Shown here: in pieces, positions 53,612-61,460 of the stretch
Position numbering within the stretch: the stretch's first letter is position 1
How the letters are laid out: each line of letters starts with the position of its first letter
DNA from: Buchananella sp. 14KM1171
GTDB taxonomy: Bacteria > Actinomycetota > Actinomycetes > Actinomycetales > Actinomycetaceae
Assembly (NCBI RefSeq): GCF_041380365.1
Contig: NZ_CP159981.1
Span: 2,108,001 to 2,172,000 of the forward strand
Reading direction: 5' to 3'
Length of the DNA: 64,000 nt
Program-made: the position numbers and the translations under genes
Notes under the pieces: model-generated
Database searches by the model: none
Told to the model about the DNA's origin: nothing
The model's input: the letters and a program-made list of their open reading frames with translations, nothing else

Positions 53612-54103
53612 ATGAGTGCATTGGCAGTTCACCCGGTAGTTCCGGTTCAGGGTGCGCCGCGGCACGGGCGCAAGCCCGGGCAGCGCCCGGCGGCTGGGCG
53701 TCGTCACCTCAGCGTCGTCAACGCGGATTACCTGGCCGGCATGGAGGCGGGACGCGCCGGTGCGGCGCGGGCAACCCGCCGTGGTGCGGCGGGCGAGCGC
53801 GCTGCGGTTTCTCGTGCTGCTGCCCGTCCCGTCGGTGCGGTCAGCCTAGGCGGGGCGAGCGGCCAGATTGGCCAGGCGCGGTGGGCCGCTGGCCCCCGCG
53901 CCGGTGCGGCCCGAGTGGTCGGTTCCTCGGCTGCGGCGCGAGTTGCTGGCGCCTCTGTGCGGCCCGCCGGCGCAGCTGTGGCGGCGGGCGGGGGCCTGCG
54001 GCAGTGGCTGCGCGAGACCACCGAGATGTTCCTGGTGGCTGGCGGTATCTGCCTGGCCGCCGGGGTCATCGCCTTCACCCTGCTCGGGATGGTGCGCCCC
54101 TGA
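53612..54103 (+). CDS. SOS-controlled small membrane protein, candidate cell-division inhibitor
   Basis: 163 residues, not recognised by motif. The first 120 residues are Ala/Arg/Gly-rich, basic and probably disordered; residues about 136-160 form one TM helix (MFLVAGGICLAAGVIAFTLLGMV) at the C-terminus. It is divergent from lexA with a perfect SOS box. That place is held in M. tuberculosis by Rv2719c and in C. glutamicum by divS, SOS-induced suppressors of cell division with one TM segment. The LysM domain of Rv2719c is absent here. ATG behind GAGGAG. The role is inferred from position only. Confidence 0.7.
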   Translation: MSALAVHPVVPVQGAPRHGRKPGQRPAAGRRHLSVVNADYLAGMEAGRAGAARATRRGAAGERAAVSRAAARPVGAVSLGGASGQIGQARWAAGPRAGAARVVGSSAAARVAGASVRPAGAAVAAGGGLRQWLRETTEMFLVAGGICLAAGVIAFTLLGMVRP

Positions 54104-54196
54104 GTCGGCACTGGGGCGGTTAACCGAGAGCCCCCGCTTGCGGCAACAGGGGCATTTCCAAGCATTCGTCAAGCGTGAACGGGTAGGGTAAGGGTC

Positions 54197-54212
54197 CCCG
54201 GGGCGAAGCCCC
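54197..54212 (+). promoter_or_regulatory. Hairpin before nrdR
   Basis: CCCCGGGGCGAAGCCCCG forms a compact stem in the 134-bp gap, 26 nt before the nrdR start. It could end the upstream transcript or shape the nrdR leader. Confidence 0.4.
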
Positions 54213-54237
54213 GTCGTCGTCCCTAAGGAGATTTTCC

Positions 54238-54690
54238 GTGCGCTGCCCGTTGTGCCGACACTCAGATTCCCGAGTAGTGGACTCCCGGGCAAGCGAAGAC
54301 GGCGCGGTAATCCGGCGCAGGCGGGAGTGCCTGGCCTGCAAGCAGCGCTTCACCACCACCGAGAGCGCCGCGCTGTTCGTCCTCAAGCGCTCCGGCACCC
54401 TAGAGCCCTTCTCCCGCGCCAAGGTGGTGGCGGGCCTGGCGAAGGCGTGCCAGGGCCGCCCCGTCTCCACCGACGACCTCGAGCGCCTGGCCCAACAGGT
54501 CGAGGAGACCATCCGCGCCACCGGCGCCGCCCAGGTGGAGACCGGGGAGATCGGCCGCACCATCCTGGAGCCGCTCAAGGAACTCGACGTCGTGGCCTAC
54601 CTGCGCTTCGCCTCCGTCTACTCCGCCTTCAACTCCCTCGAGGACTTCGAGAGCGCCATCGCCTCACTGCGCAAGGAACGCCGCGCCTAG
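54238..54690 (+). CDS. nrdR: Transcriptional repressor NrdR
   Basis: Zn-finger/ATP-cone regulator of ribonucleotide reductase genes. 150 residues: MRCPLCRHSDSRVVDSR with CxxC, RRRECLACKQRFTT with the second CxxC, then an ATP-cone (VLKRSGTLEPFSRAKVVAGLAKACQGRPVS, DVVAYLRFASVYSAF). GTG at 54238 with AAGGAGA ribosome binding site. The lexA-nrdR neighbourhood is conserved in actinobacteria; no nrd operon is in the window. Confidence 0.97.
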   Translation: MRCPLCRHSDSRVVDSRASEDGAVIRRRRECLACKQRFTTTESAALFVLKRSGTLEPFSRAKVVAGLAKACQGRPVSTDDLERLAQQVEETIRATGAAQVETGEIGRTILEPLKELDVVAYLRFASVYSAFNSLEDFESAIASLRKERRA

Positions 54691-54797
54691 CGACACCCGC
54701 GCGGCGCGGGGCGGCCCGCCCGGCCAGGCAGCACCCGCAGGCGCGGGAGGCAGCGGCCACCCGTGATTGCGCCGGCGCGGAGTACGGGCAAACAAGA

Positions 54798-54837
54798 GCG
54801 TGGGGGCAGGGAGCCAAACGGCTCCCTGCCCCCACGC
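54798..54837. terminator. Bidirectional hairpin between nrdR and GH3 gene
   Basis: A perfect 18-bp stem (54798-54815 with 54820-54837) with loop AAAC in the convergent gap. Confidence 0.85.
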
Positions 54838-54853
54838 CTGCGCCTAGAGGCGG

Positions 54854-57691
54854 CTACTGGGCGGGCTTGCTGAGCGCCGCGACCAGCTCATCGAACGCCT
54901 TTGCGCCAACAGCTCCCGTGCCACCGACCACGATGGCGCGCGGGAAGTTGTTGTTGTCCTCCAGGTAGTACTCCACCTGACCGGGCAAGCCACCGGGCGC
55001 GGACAGCAGGAGCGCGCCGGAGGCGGTGTTCGCCAACGCCGCACCGCTCAGCGCGTCCGGGTAGGCCACACCGGAGGTGACCACCACCCGCTTCGCGTGC
55101 GGCGCGAAGCGCTGCGCGATCATCTGGGCCGTCTCGTAGCGGTCACCGCCCACGATGGAGGTGACGCGGATGCCCAGGTTGCGCGCCTCAGGCAGCGAGG
55201 CGCGCGCCGCGCTGCCACCCAGGGCCACGGCGGGCTTGGCGGTCTTGCGCAGGAACTGCGCCGTCTCCGCCGGCATCTTGCCGTTGACGGTCAACACGGT
55301 CACGGCCTTGGCGGAGCGGGCCGCGCCCCCAGCGGCGAGCGCGTCGGGGAAGTCCGTGCCGTCGGCGATGAACACCCGCTCGATCTGGCCGCCGTCGTCC
55401 AACGCCCTTTGGGCCAGGGCCGCAGCCGTGGCGAAGCGGTTGGCGCCACTGACGCGCTCCACAGTGAAGCCCGCCGCCTTCAGCTGGCTCTCCAGGGCCG
55501 GGCGCAGCGTGCCGGTGCCGCCGGCCAGGATCACCCGGCCGATCTTGGCGTCCTTCAGCGCGGCGCTCAGCGCGGAGTCCAGCGAACCGGGCCGGGTCAG
55601 GACCACCGGGCCGCCGTGCACGGAAGCCAGCGGGGCCGCGGCGAGCGCGTCGGAGTAGCCCTCGCCGGTGGCAAGGACGGCGACGTTGTTCCAGCTGCCC
55701 TCCCGCAGCGCCGCGACGGAGGTGGCGTAGCGGTCCGCGCCCGCCACCCGCTTGGCCCAGCCGTAGTCAAGGCCGAAGCCGAATGAGTAGACGTCGCGCG
55801 AGCCGTCCGGGGCCGGCACGGCCACCGGCAGCTTGCCCGAGGGCGAGGTGCGCCCAAGCAGCATGTTCGCGGCGGCGGTCAGGGAAACCTTGCGGTTGGA
55901 GTAGGTGGCCACGGCGGTCACCGGCGCGTCCTTGCCATCGAACTTGGCCATGTCGTACGGGTTGCGCGTGTTGATTAGGAAGAGTGGCTTGCCAACGGCG
56001 GCAACGTCGTTGACCATCTTCTCCTGCGCGGTGCCCACGTTCCAGCTGGTCATGACCACGGCGTCAACGTCGCCGGCCGCACTCACCATCGCCGCGATCT
56101 CGGCGTCGGTGGGGTGCGCCTTGGCCGTGGTCTTGAAGGTGACGGCGAAGCCCGCCTCCTCGAAGACGGGGGTGAGGTGCTCGGGGTTGCCGTAGGTGGA
56201 GCCGCACACCAGCAGCTTCGGGTACTGCACCGGGCTGAAGGGGGCGGCGTCGTTGTTGTTGCGCAGCAGCGTCAGGGACTTCGCCGCGATCTGCGCGGCG
56301 GTGGCCAGGGAGGAGTCGGTGCCCACGTTGTTCGGGATGGCCGCCAGGTCCACCGGGGCGGCATCCAGCACGCCGCGCTGCTGCTTCCACTTCAGCACGC
56401 GCAGCACGGAGGCGTCGATCTGGCTCAGCGGCACCGTGCCGTCAGCGACGGCCGCCTTGACGGCGCTCACCACGGCCTCCGCGTCGTAGACGTTGAGCAG
56501 GATGTCGCTACCGGCCTTCAGCGCCGCCACGGCCACGCGCCCGCGAATCACCTTCATGAACACGGTGTACTCCGCGTTGGCCTGCTGGTACTGGTCCTGC
56601 GCCGTCGGGTCGTCGGACGGCGGCGGGGAGGCGATGAGCGCCTTCAGCTCGCGGTAGCGCGCCTCCTCCTGCTCGCTCATGACGGCCAGTTGCGCGCCCT
56701 CCATGTCCAGGGCGTCGGTGGTGATGATTCCCTTGAATCCCATCTCCGTGCGCAGCAGGTCGGTGAGGACCTTCTTGGACAGGGTGCCGGGCATCTCCGG
56801 GTCGACGGCGTTCACGATGATGTGTGCGGTCATGATCATGTCCACGCCGGCATCGATGGCCTTCTGGAACGGCACCAGGTGACGGTTGAGGGTGGCGCGG
56901 TCGTAGGTCACCACGGGCAGACCCAGGTGGGAGTCGGTCACGGTGTCGCCGTGGCCCGGGAAGTGCTTGGCGGTGGCGGAGACACCCTGGGACTGCATGC
57001 CCAGGATCTGCGCGGTGCCGAGCTCACCGACCAGGTTCTCGTCGCTGGAGATGGAGCGCACGCCGATCACCGGGTTTTGCCAGTTCGTGTTGACGTCCAC
57101 GGTGGGGGCGAAGTCCACGTTGATGCCCAGGGCGCGCAGCTCGCGGCCCAGGATCTCGCCCTGCTTGCGGGCCAGGTCCTTGTCCCGGGTGGCGCCGAGC
57201 GCCATGTTGCCGGGGAACTCCGTGGCAGGGGAGGTGATGCGGGCGACGATGCCGCCCTCCTGGTCGATCGTGATCGCCAGCGGCACGCGGGCGCCGTTGC
57301 CGCGCGCCGCCTCCTGCAGGCCGTTGGAGAGGGTGGCGACCTGCTCGAGGTTGGTGGGCCGGCCCACGTTGCCCGACCAGTTGAAGTAGAGCACGCCACC
57401 CAGGTGGTACTTGGCCACGGCCTGGGCGGGGGTGGTGACGTCCTCGCCGAAGACGGCCTGGTTCTTGGCCGCCATGGAGGCGTCGTCTGCGCTGGCGCCG
57501 TAGACGTGCGTCCACAGCAGCTGCCCCACCTTCTCGTCCAGGCTCATGCCGGCCAGGATCTGTTCGGGCGTGCCCAGCTGCTGGGATTCGCCGGCGGTGC
57601 CCTGGGCGGGGGTGACGTCTTCCCCTAGTGCGGGGACGGCCGCAGCGCACACCAGTGCAGCTGCGGCAGCGAGGGAAAGCATCGGTCGCAT
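54854..57691 (-). CDS. Secreted GH3 beta-N-acetylglucosaminidase with cell-wall-binding repeats
   Basis: 945 residues. Signal peptide MRPMLSLAAAAALVCAAAVPALG. The GH3 catalytic domain (about 40-430) has the NagZ-type motif KHFPGHGDT...DSH (residues 242-254, acid/base Asp-His type) and nucleophile Asp326 in TTDALDM. A GH3 C-terminal domain (to about 640) follows. The last 300 residues hold three cell-wall-binding type 2 (PF04122) repeats beginning RVAGADRYATSVA, RVSGANRFATAAA and SIVGGDRYETAQM. It probably trims muropeptides or glycans while held on the cell wall. ATG at 57691 with AAGGAGG. A combination uncommon for NagZ, which is usually cytosolic or a lipoprotein. Confidence 0.9.
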   Translation of the reverse strand: MRPMLSLAAAAALVCAAAVPALGEDVTPAQGTAGESQQLGTPEQILAGMSLDEKVGQLLWTHVYGASADDASMAAKNQAVFGEDVTTPAQAVAKYHLGGVLYFNWSGNVGRPTNLEQVATLSNGLQEAARGNGARVPLAITIDQEGGIVARITSPATEFPGNMALGATRDKDLARKQGEILGRELRALGINVDFAPTVDVNTNWQNPVIGVRSISSDENLVGELGTAQILGMQSQGVSATAKHFPGHGDTVTDSHLGLPVVTYDRATLNRHLVPFQKAIDAGVDMIMTAHIIVNAVDPEMPGTLSKKVLTDLLRTEMGFKGIITTDALDMEGAQLAVMSEQEEARYRELKALIASPPPSDDPTAQDQYQQANAEYTVFMKVIRGRVAVAALKAGSDILLNVYDAEAVVSAVKAAVADGTVPLSQIDASVLRVLKWKQQRGVLDAAPVDLAAIPNNVGTDSSLATAAQIAAKSLTLLRNNNDAAPFSPVQYPKLLVCGSTYGNPEHLTPVFEEAGFAVTFKTTAKAHPTDAEIAAMVSAAGDVDAVVMTSWNVGTAQEKMVNDVAAVGKPLFLINTRNPYDMAKFDGKDAPVTAVATYSNRKVSLTAAANMLLGRTSPSGKLPVAVPAPDGSRDVYSFGFGLDYGWAKRVAGADRYATSVAALREGSWNNVAVLATGEGYSDALAAAPLASVHGGPVVLTRPGSLDSALSAALKDAKIGRVILAGGTGTLRPALESQLKAAGFTVERVSGANRFATAAALAQRALDDGGQIERVFIADGTDFPDALAAGGAARSAKAVTVLTVNGKMPAETAQFLRKTAKPAVALGGSAARASLPEARNLGIRVTSIVGGDRYETAQMIAQRFAPHAKRVVVTSGVAYPDALSGAALANTASGALLLSAPGGLPGQVEYYLEDNNNFPRAIVVGGTGAVGAKAFDELVAALSKPAQ

Positions 57692-57810
57692 GAATCCTCC
57701 TTGATGTTAGCGCCGTCACATCAGCCTAGAGAACCTTTGCCGCCGGTGGGGCAGTTTGGGGAGGGATAGAGGCGCTCGATTAGATCGGCCGCGCCGATTT
57801 GTCGCGCTGC

Positions 57811-57885
57811 GGGTGGGCGACGTCGTGCCCGGTGGGTGGAGAGGCGGCGGGTTGGCGCACCGGCCGGGTGGGCGACGTCGTGCCC
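57811..57885. repeat. Paired GGGTGGGCGACGTCGTGCCC repeats
   Basis: The same 20-mer at 57811-57830 and 57866-57885, in the 274-bp gap between the GH3 promoter side and the fadD terminator. It belongs to the GGCCGACGTCG-type intergenic family. Confidence 0.85.
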
Positions 57886-57902
57886 CTACCGCAGGCAAAA
57901 GC

Positions 57903-57946
57903 GCGGCCGCCACGCCGGGGACGAGGTGTCCCGGCGTGGCGGCCGC
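57903..57946 (-). terminator. Hairpin downstream of fadD
   Basis: GCGGCCGCCACGCCGGG pairs with CCCGGCGTGGCGGCCGC (17 bp), 20 nt after the fadD stop on the minus strand. A TTTTGCC stretch follows on that strand. Confidence 0.8.
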
Positions 57947-57965
57947 GTCGCGTGCCGGCGCCCGG

Positions 57966-59795
57966 CTAGTCCTTCTTGGCGGCCCTGTCGATGGAGCGCT
58001 GGCGCAGCTTCTCCTTGGCCTCGGCAACCGCGTGCTCGGCGGCCCGGGTCGCGGCGTGAGCGGCCTGGCTGGCAGCCTGTCCCGCCGCCTGCGCGGCCTG
58101 CGTCACCTTCGAAGAGGCGCTCAGCAGCTGCTCCTTGACGGAGCGGCGCAACACCTTGCCGATCTGGGAGCGCGGCAGCTCGGTCAGCACCGCGATCTGG
58201 CGGGGCAGCGCGTAGTGGGACAGCGACTTCTCCGCCCAGGCGCGCACCTCCTCCAGGCTCACCTGCTTGCCCGGCTCCAGCACCAGCGCGGCCATGACCT
58301 GCTCGCCCAGGGAGCCGGCAGGCATACCCACCACGGCCACGTCCACCACGCCCGGCATGGAACGCACGGCGTTCTCCACCTGGGAGGGGTAGATGTTGAA
58401 GCCGCCGGAGATGATCAGCTCCTTGCGGCGGTCGGCCATGACGATGAAGCCGTCGTCCAGGCGCACGATGTCACCGGTGCGCAGCCAGCCCTCGGAGGTG
58501 AAGAGATCCGCGGACTCCTCCGGCTCGTTCAGGTAGCCGGCGCACACCTGCGGGCCGCGCACGATCAGCTCGCCCTCCTCGCCGTCGGCCACGTCCACCG
58601 TCGGGTTCTCCGGGTCGACGATGCGCACCTCGGTGGACGGGAATGCCAGTCCCAGCGCGCCCGGGCGGCGCTTTTCCGAGACGGGGTTGCCCAGGATGAC
58701 GGGGGAGCACTCGGTCATGCCGTAGCCCTCGATCACCTCGTGGCCCGTCACCTTCTCCCAGCGCTCGGCCACCTCCTTGGGCAGGCTCATCGCACCCACC
58801 AGCGTGATGCGGCAGGCGGAGAAGTCCTGCGGCTTGTCCCGCAGCGCCGCCTCCAGGCGGTCCAGGATCGGCGGGACGGCCGGCAGGAAGGTGATCGGGC
58901 GGCGCTGGTTGGCGGAGAACGTCAACTCCACGTCGAAGCGCGGCAGGATCAGCAAGGTGGCGCCGGAGGAGATGCCGAAGGTGAGGTTCAGGGTGAGGCC
59001 GAAGGCGTGGAAGAACGGCAGCACGGCCAGGAAAACCTCGCCCTGCCGGGACAGGCCCGGCAGCCAGGCCGCCCCCTGCGTGGCGTTGGCCACCAGGTTC
59101 GCGTGCGTCAGCATCACCGCCTTGGGCGAGCCCGTGGTGCCGCCCGTGTGCAGCAGCACAGCCAGGTCGCTCGGGACCGGGCGCGGGTGGGACTCGGTCA
59201 GCGGCAGGCTGCCCTCGATCATCTCGTCCAGCGGGATCGTGCCCAGCGGCACCTCGGCGCGCATCTCCGCCCGCTTCTGGCGGGCGGCCTTCAGCGGCAG
59301 CTTGAGGGCGAAGCGGATGCGCTTGGGCATCGAGGCGGTCAGGTCGATGGAGACGTAGGTGCGCCCCACCCCGGCCGGGTGCTCCTGCGCCAGGCGCGCC
59401 ACCACCGGCTCCCAGGCGATCACCACCTGGGCGCCGTGCCGGCGGATCTGGTCCTCCAGCTCCTGGGTGGGGGCCAGGGGATTGTGCTCGGCCACCACCG
59501 CGCCCAGGCGGGCCAGGGCGTAGAACACCACCACGTGCTGCGGGCAGTTGGGGGCGATCACCGCGACCGTGGAGCCCGCCTCCACGCCCATGCGGCGCAG
59601 CACCTCCGCGGCACCAAGGACGCGCTGGTGGAGCTGACGGTAGGTGAGGGTGGCCCCCAGGAAGTCGGTGGCGACGCGATCGGGGTAGGAGCGTGCGGCG
59701 CTGGCCAGCAGCTCGTATAGATCGGTGTTGGGCACATCGACACTGGTGGGCACATCCGGCGCGTAGTGCTGCCAGGTTGCGGAGGTGACGGTCAT
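57966..59795 (-). CDS. Long-chain fatty acid--CoA ligase (AMP-binding)
   Basis: Activates fatty acids to acyl-CoA via acyl-AMP. 609 residues: P-loop VLLHTGGTTGSPKAVMLTH, A5-type motif GYGMTECSP, GELIVRGPQVCAGYLN, and WLRTGDIVRLDDGFIVMADRRKELIISGGFNIYP. The C-terminal Lys motif is SQIGKVLRR. The last 50 residues are an Ala-rich helix with a Lys/Arg end, beyond the usual domain. ATG at 59795. Two palindromes TACGC-N2-GCGTA lie just upstream (59828-59854), suggesting control by a TetR-type regulator. FadD-like, exact chain length unknown. Confidence 0.93.
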   Translation of the reverse strand: MTVTSATWQHYAPDVPTSVDVPNTDLYELLASAARSYPDRVATDFLGATLTYRQLHQRVLGAAEVLRRMGVEAGSTVAVIAPNCPQHVVVFYALARLGAVVAEHNPLAPTQELEDQIRRHGAQVVIAWEPVVARLAQEHPAGVGRTYVSIDLTASMPKRIRFALKLPLKAARQKRAEMRAEVPLGTIPLDEMIEGSLPLTESHPRPVPSDLAVLLHTGGTTGSPKAVMLTHANLVANATQGAAWLPGLSRQGEVFLAVLPFFHAFGLTLNLTFGISSGATLLILPRFDVELTFSANQRRPITFLPAVPPILDRLEAALRDKPQDFSACRITLVGAMSLPKEVAERWEKVTGHEVIEGYGMTECSPVILGNPVSEKRRPGALGLAFPSTEVRIVDPENPTVDVADGEEGELIVRGPQVCAGYLNEPEESADLFTSEGWLRTGDIVRLDDGFIVMADRRKELIISGGFNIYPSQVENAVRSMPGVVDVAVVGMPAGSLGEQVMAALVLEPGKQVSLEEVRAWAEKSLSHYALPRQIAVLTELPRSQIGKVLRRSVKEQLLSASSKVTQAAQAAGQAASQAAHAATRAAEHAVAEAKEKLRQRSIDRAAKKD

Positions 59796-59827
59796 CGGCA
59801 CTTCGTTTTCTGGGAGTAGGACTTTCC

Positions 59828-59854
59828 TACGCAAGCGTAACCTACGCTGGCGTA
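59828..59854. promoter_or_regulatory. Tandem TetR-type operators upstream of acyl-CoA ligase gene
   Basis: TACGCAAGCGTA (59828-59839) and TACGCTGGCGTA (59843-59854) are both perfect TACGC-N2-GCGTA palindromes, 15 bp apart, 33-59 bp before the start codon. Confidence 0.7.
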
Positions 59855-60058
59855 AGTTACTGGGAGGGGCCGGACAAAACCGCAGGAGAAACCTGTGAGA
59901 TTTCCGCAGCTCCGGGGAGCGCAAAGGCCGGTGGGCGGGGTGTTGACCCCGCCCACCGGCCTGCCCCGCCCACCTGGGCTGCCCAGCCCCTCTGGGGCGG
60001 GCCCGCGCCCGCCGCCGCGCCCACACCGGGCCGCGCGGGGACGCCGGCGCTCAGCTTC

Positions 60059-61264
60059 TCAGATCGCCACCACCCGCAGACGGACGGTCTGCTCCATCTC
60101 CTTCAGCGCCGCGATCGCCTCGATGGGCAGCTCGGAGGCGATGTCGGTGATCACGTAGCCCAGCTCGCCGTGCGTGCCCAGGATCTGGCCCTCGATGTTC
60201 GCCCCGGCCTCCGCGAAGGCCTGGTTGATCAGTGCCAGCACACCGGGGGTGTTGCGGTGCACGTAGGCCACGCGGTGGCGGCCCCGCCCGGAGGTGGGCA
60301 GGGTCAGCTGCGGCAGGTTGACGCACATGTCCGTCGACGCACTGCGCAGGTACTCGTTCAGCTTGCCGGCCACGAAACGGCCGATGTCGTGCTGCGCCTC
60401 CTCGGTGGAGCCACCGATGTGCGGGGTGAGGATCACGTTGTCGTAGCCGCGCAGCGGGAACTCGAACGGATCCCCGTTCTTCTTGGGCTCCTCCGGGTAG
60501 ACGTCGGCCGCCGCGCCGGACAGCTTGCCGCTGTCCAGGGCGCGGTGCAGGGCGTCGTAGTCCACAAAGTGGCCGCGCGAGAGGTTGATAAAGACGGCGC
60601 CGTCCTTCATCTTGGCGAACTCGCGGTCGCCGAAGATCGCCTCGGTACCGGCCGAGCCGGAGATGTGCACGGAGACCACGTCGGCCTCGCCCAGCAGCTC
60701 CTCCAGGCTGGACATGGGGCGGGCGTTACCGAGCGCCAGCTTCTCCACCACGTCGTAGTAGACAACCTTCATGCCCATGGCCTCGGCCAGGATCGACAAC
60801 TGGGCGCCGATGTTGCCGTAGCCGACGATCCCGAGCGTGCGCCCACGCACCTCGTGCGCGCCGTCGGCCGTCTTGTCCCACACCCCGGCGTGCAGAGCGT
60901 CGTTCAACGGGGTGAGGCGGCGGGTGAGGCAGATGATCTCAGCCAGCGCCAGCTCCACCACCGAGCGGGTGTTGGAGTAGGGGGCGTTGAACACCGGGAT
61001 GCCCATCTGGGCGGCCGTGGTCAGGTCGATCTGGTTGGTGCCGATACAAAACGCGCCCATGGCCTGCAGGCCGGGGCGGGCGCGCAGCACGCGCTCGGTG
61101 ACGTTGGTCTTGGAGCGCAGGCCCAGCACGTCGATGCCGTCCAGGGCCTCGATCAGCTCGTCCTCGTCCAGGGCACCCTTGTAGCGCACCACCTCGTGAC
61201 CGGAGGCGGTAAAGACCTCGTCTGCCACGGCGTGCGGGTTCTCCAGCAACAGAATGCGACTCAT
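60059..61264 (-). CDS. serA: D-3-phosphoglycerate dehydrogenase
   Basis: First step of serine synthesis. 401 residues: LLLENPHAVADEVF, LGLRSKTNVT, CIGTNQIDL, NAD fold LGIVGYGNIGAQLSILAEAMGMKVVYYD, INLSRGHFVDYDAL with the catalytic Arg, DVYPEEP with Glu, TPHIGGSTEEAQ with His. A C-terminal ACT domain (RVAYVHRNTPGVLALINQAFAEAGANIEGQILGT) senses serine as in E. coli-type SerA. ATG at 61264 chosen over an upstream start because it matches the family N-terminus. Confidence 0.95.
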   Translation of the reverse strand: MSRILLLENPHAVADEVFTASGHEVVRYKGALDEDELIEALDGIDVLGLRSKTNVTERVLRARPGLQAMGAFCIGTNQIDLTTAAQMGIPVFNAPYSNTRSVVELALAEIICLTRRLTPLNDALHAGVWDKTADGAHEVRGRTLGIVGYGNIGAQLSILAEAMGMKVVYYDVVEKLALGNARPMSSLEELLGEADVVSVHISGSAGTEAIFGDREFAKMKDGAVFINLSRGHFVDYDALHRALDSGKLSGAAADVYPEEPKKNGDPFEFPLRGYDNVILTPHIGGSTEEAQHDIGRFVAGKLNEYLRSASTDMCVNLPQLTLPTSGRGRHRVAYVHRNTPGVLALINQAFAEAGANIEGQILGTHGELGYVITDIASELPIEAIAALKEMEQTVRLRVVAI

Positions 61265-61460
61265 GGGGGTAATTGTGCCTGCAATTACCGCCGCGCCTCC
61301 CACCCGGTCACTGCTTGGGCGCTTGGCGTTGGACACACCGCCACGTGGGGGCCCGTCGTGGCCGACGTCTCACCGGCCACCCCCTGCTCCCGCCCGCGCC
61401 CTGCCACAGTGCGCCCGTATGGCGCGCCCGGGCAGCGCCGGTGTGCCCGCGCGGGCGCGG

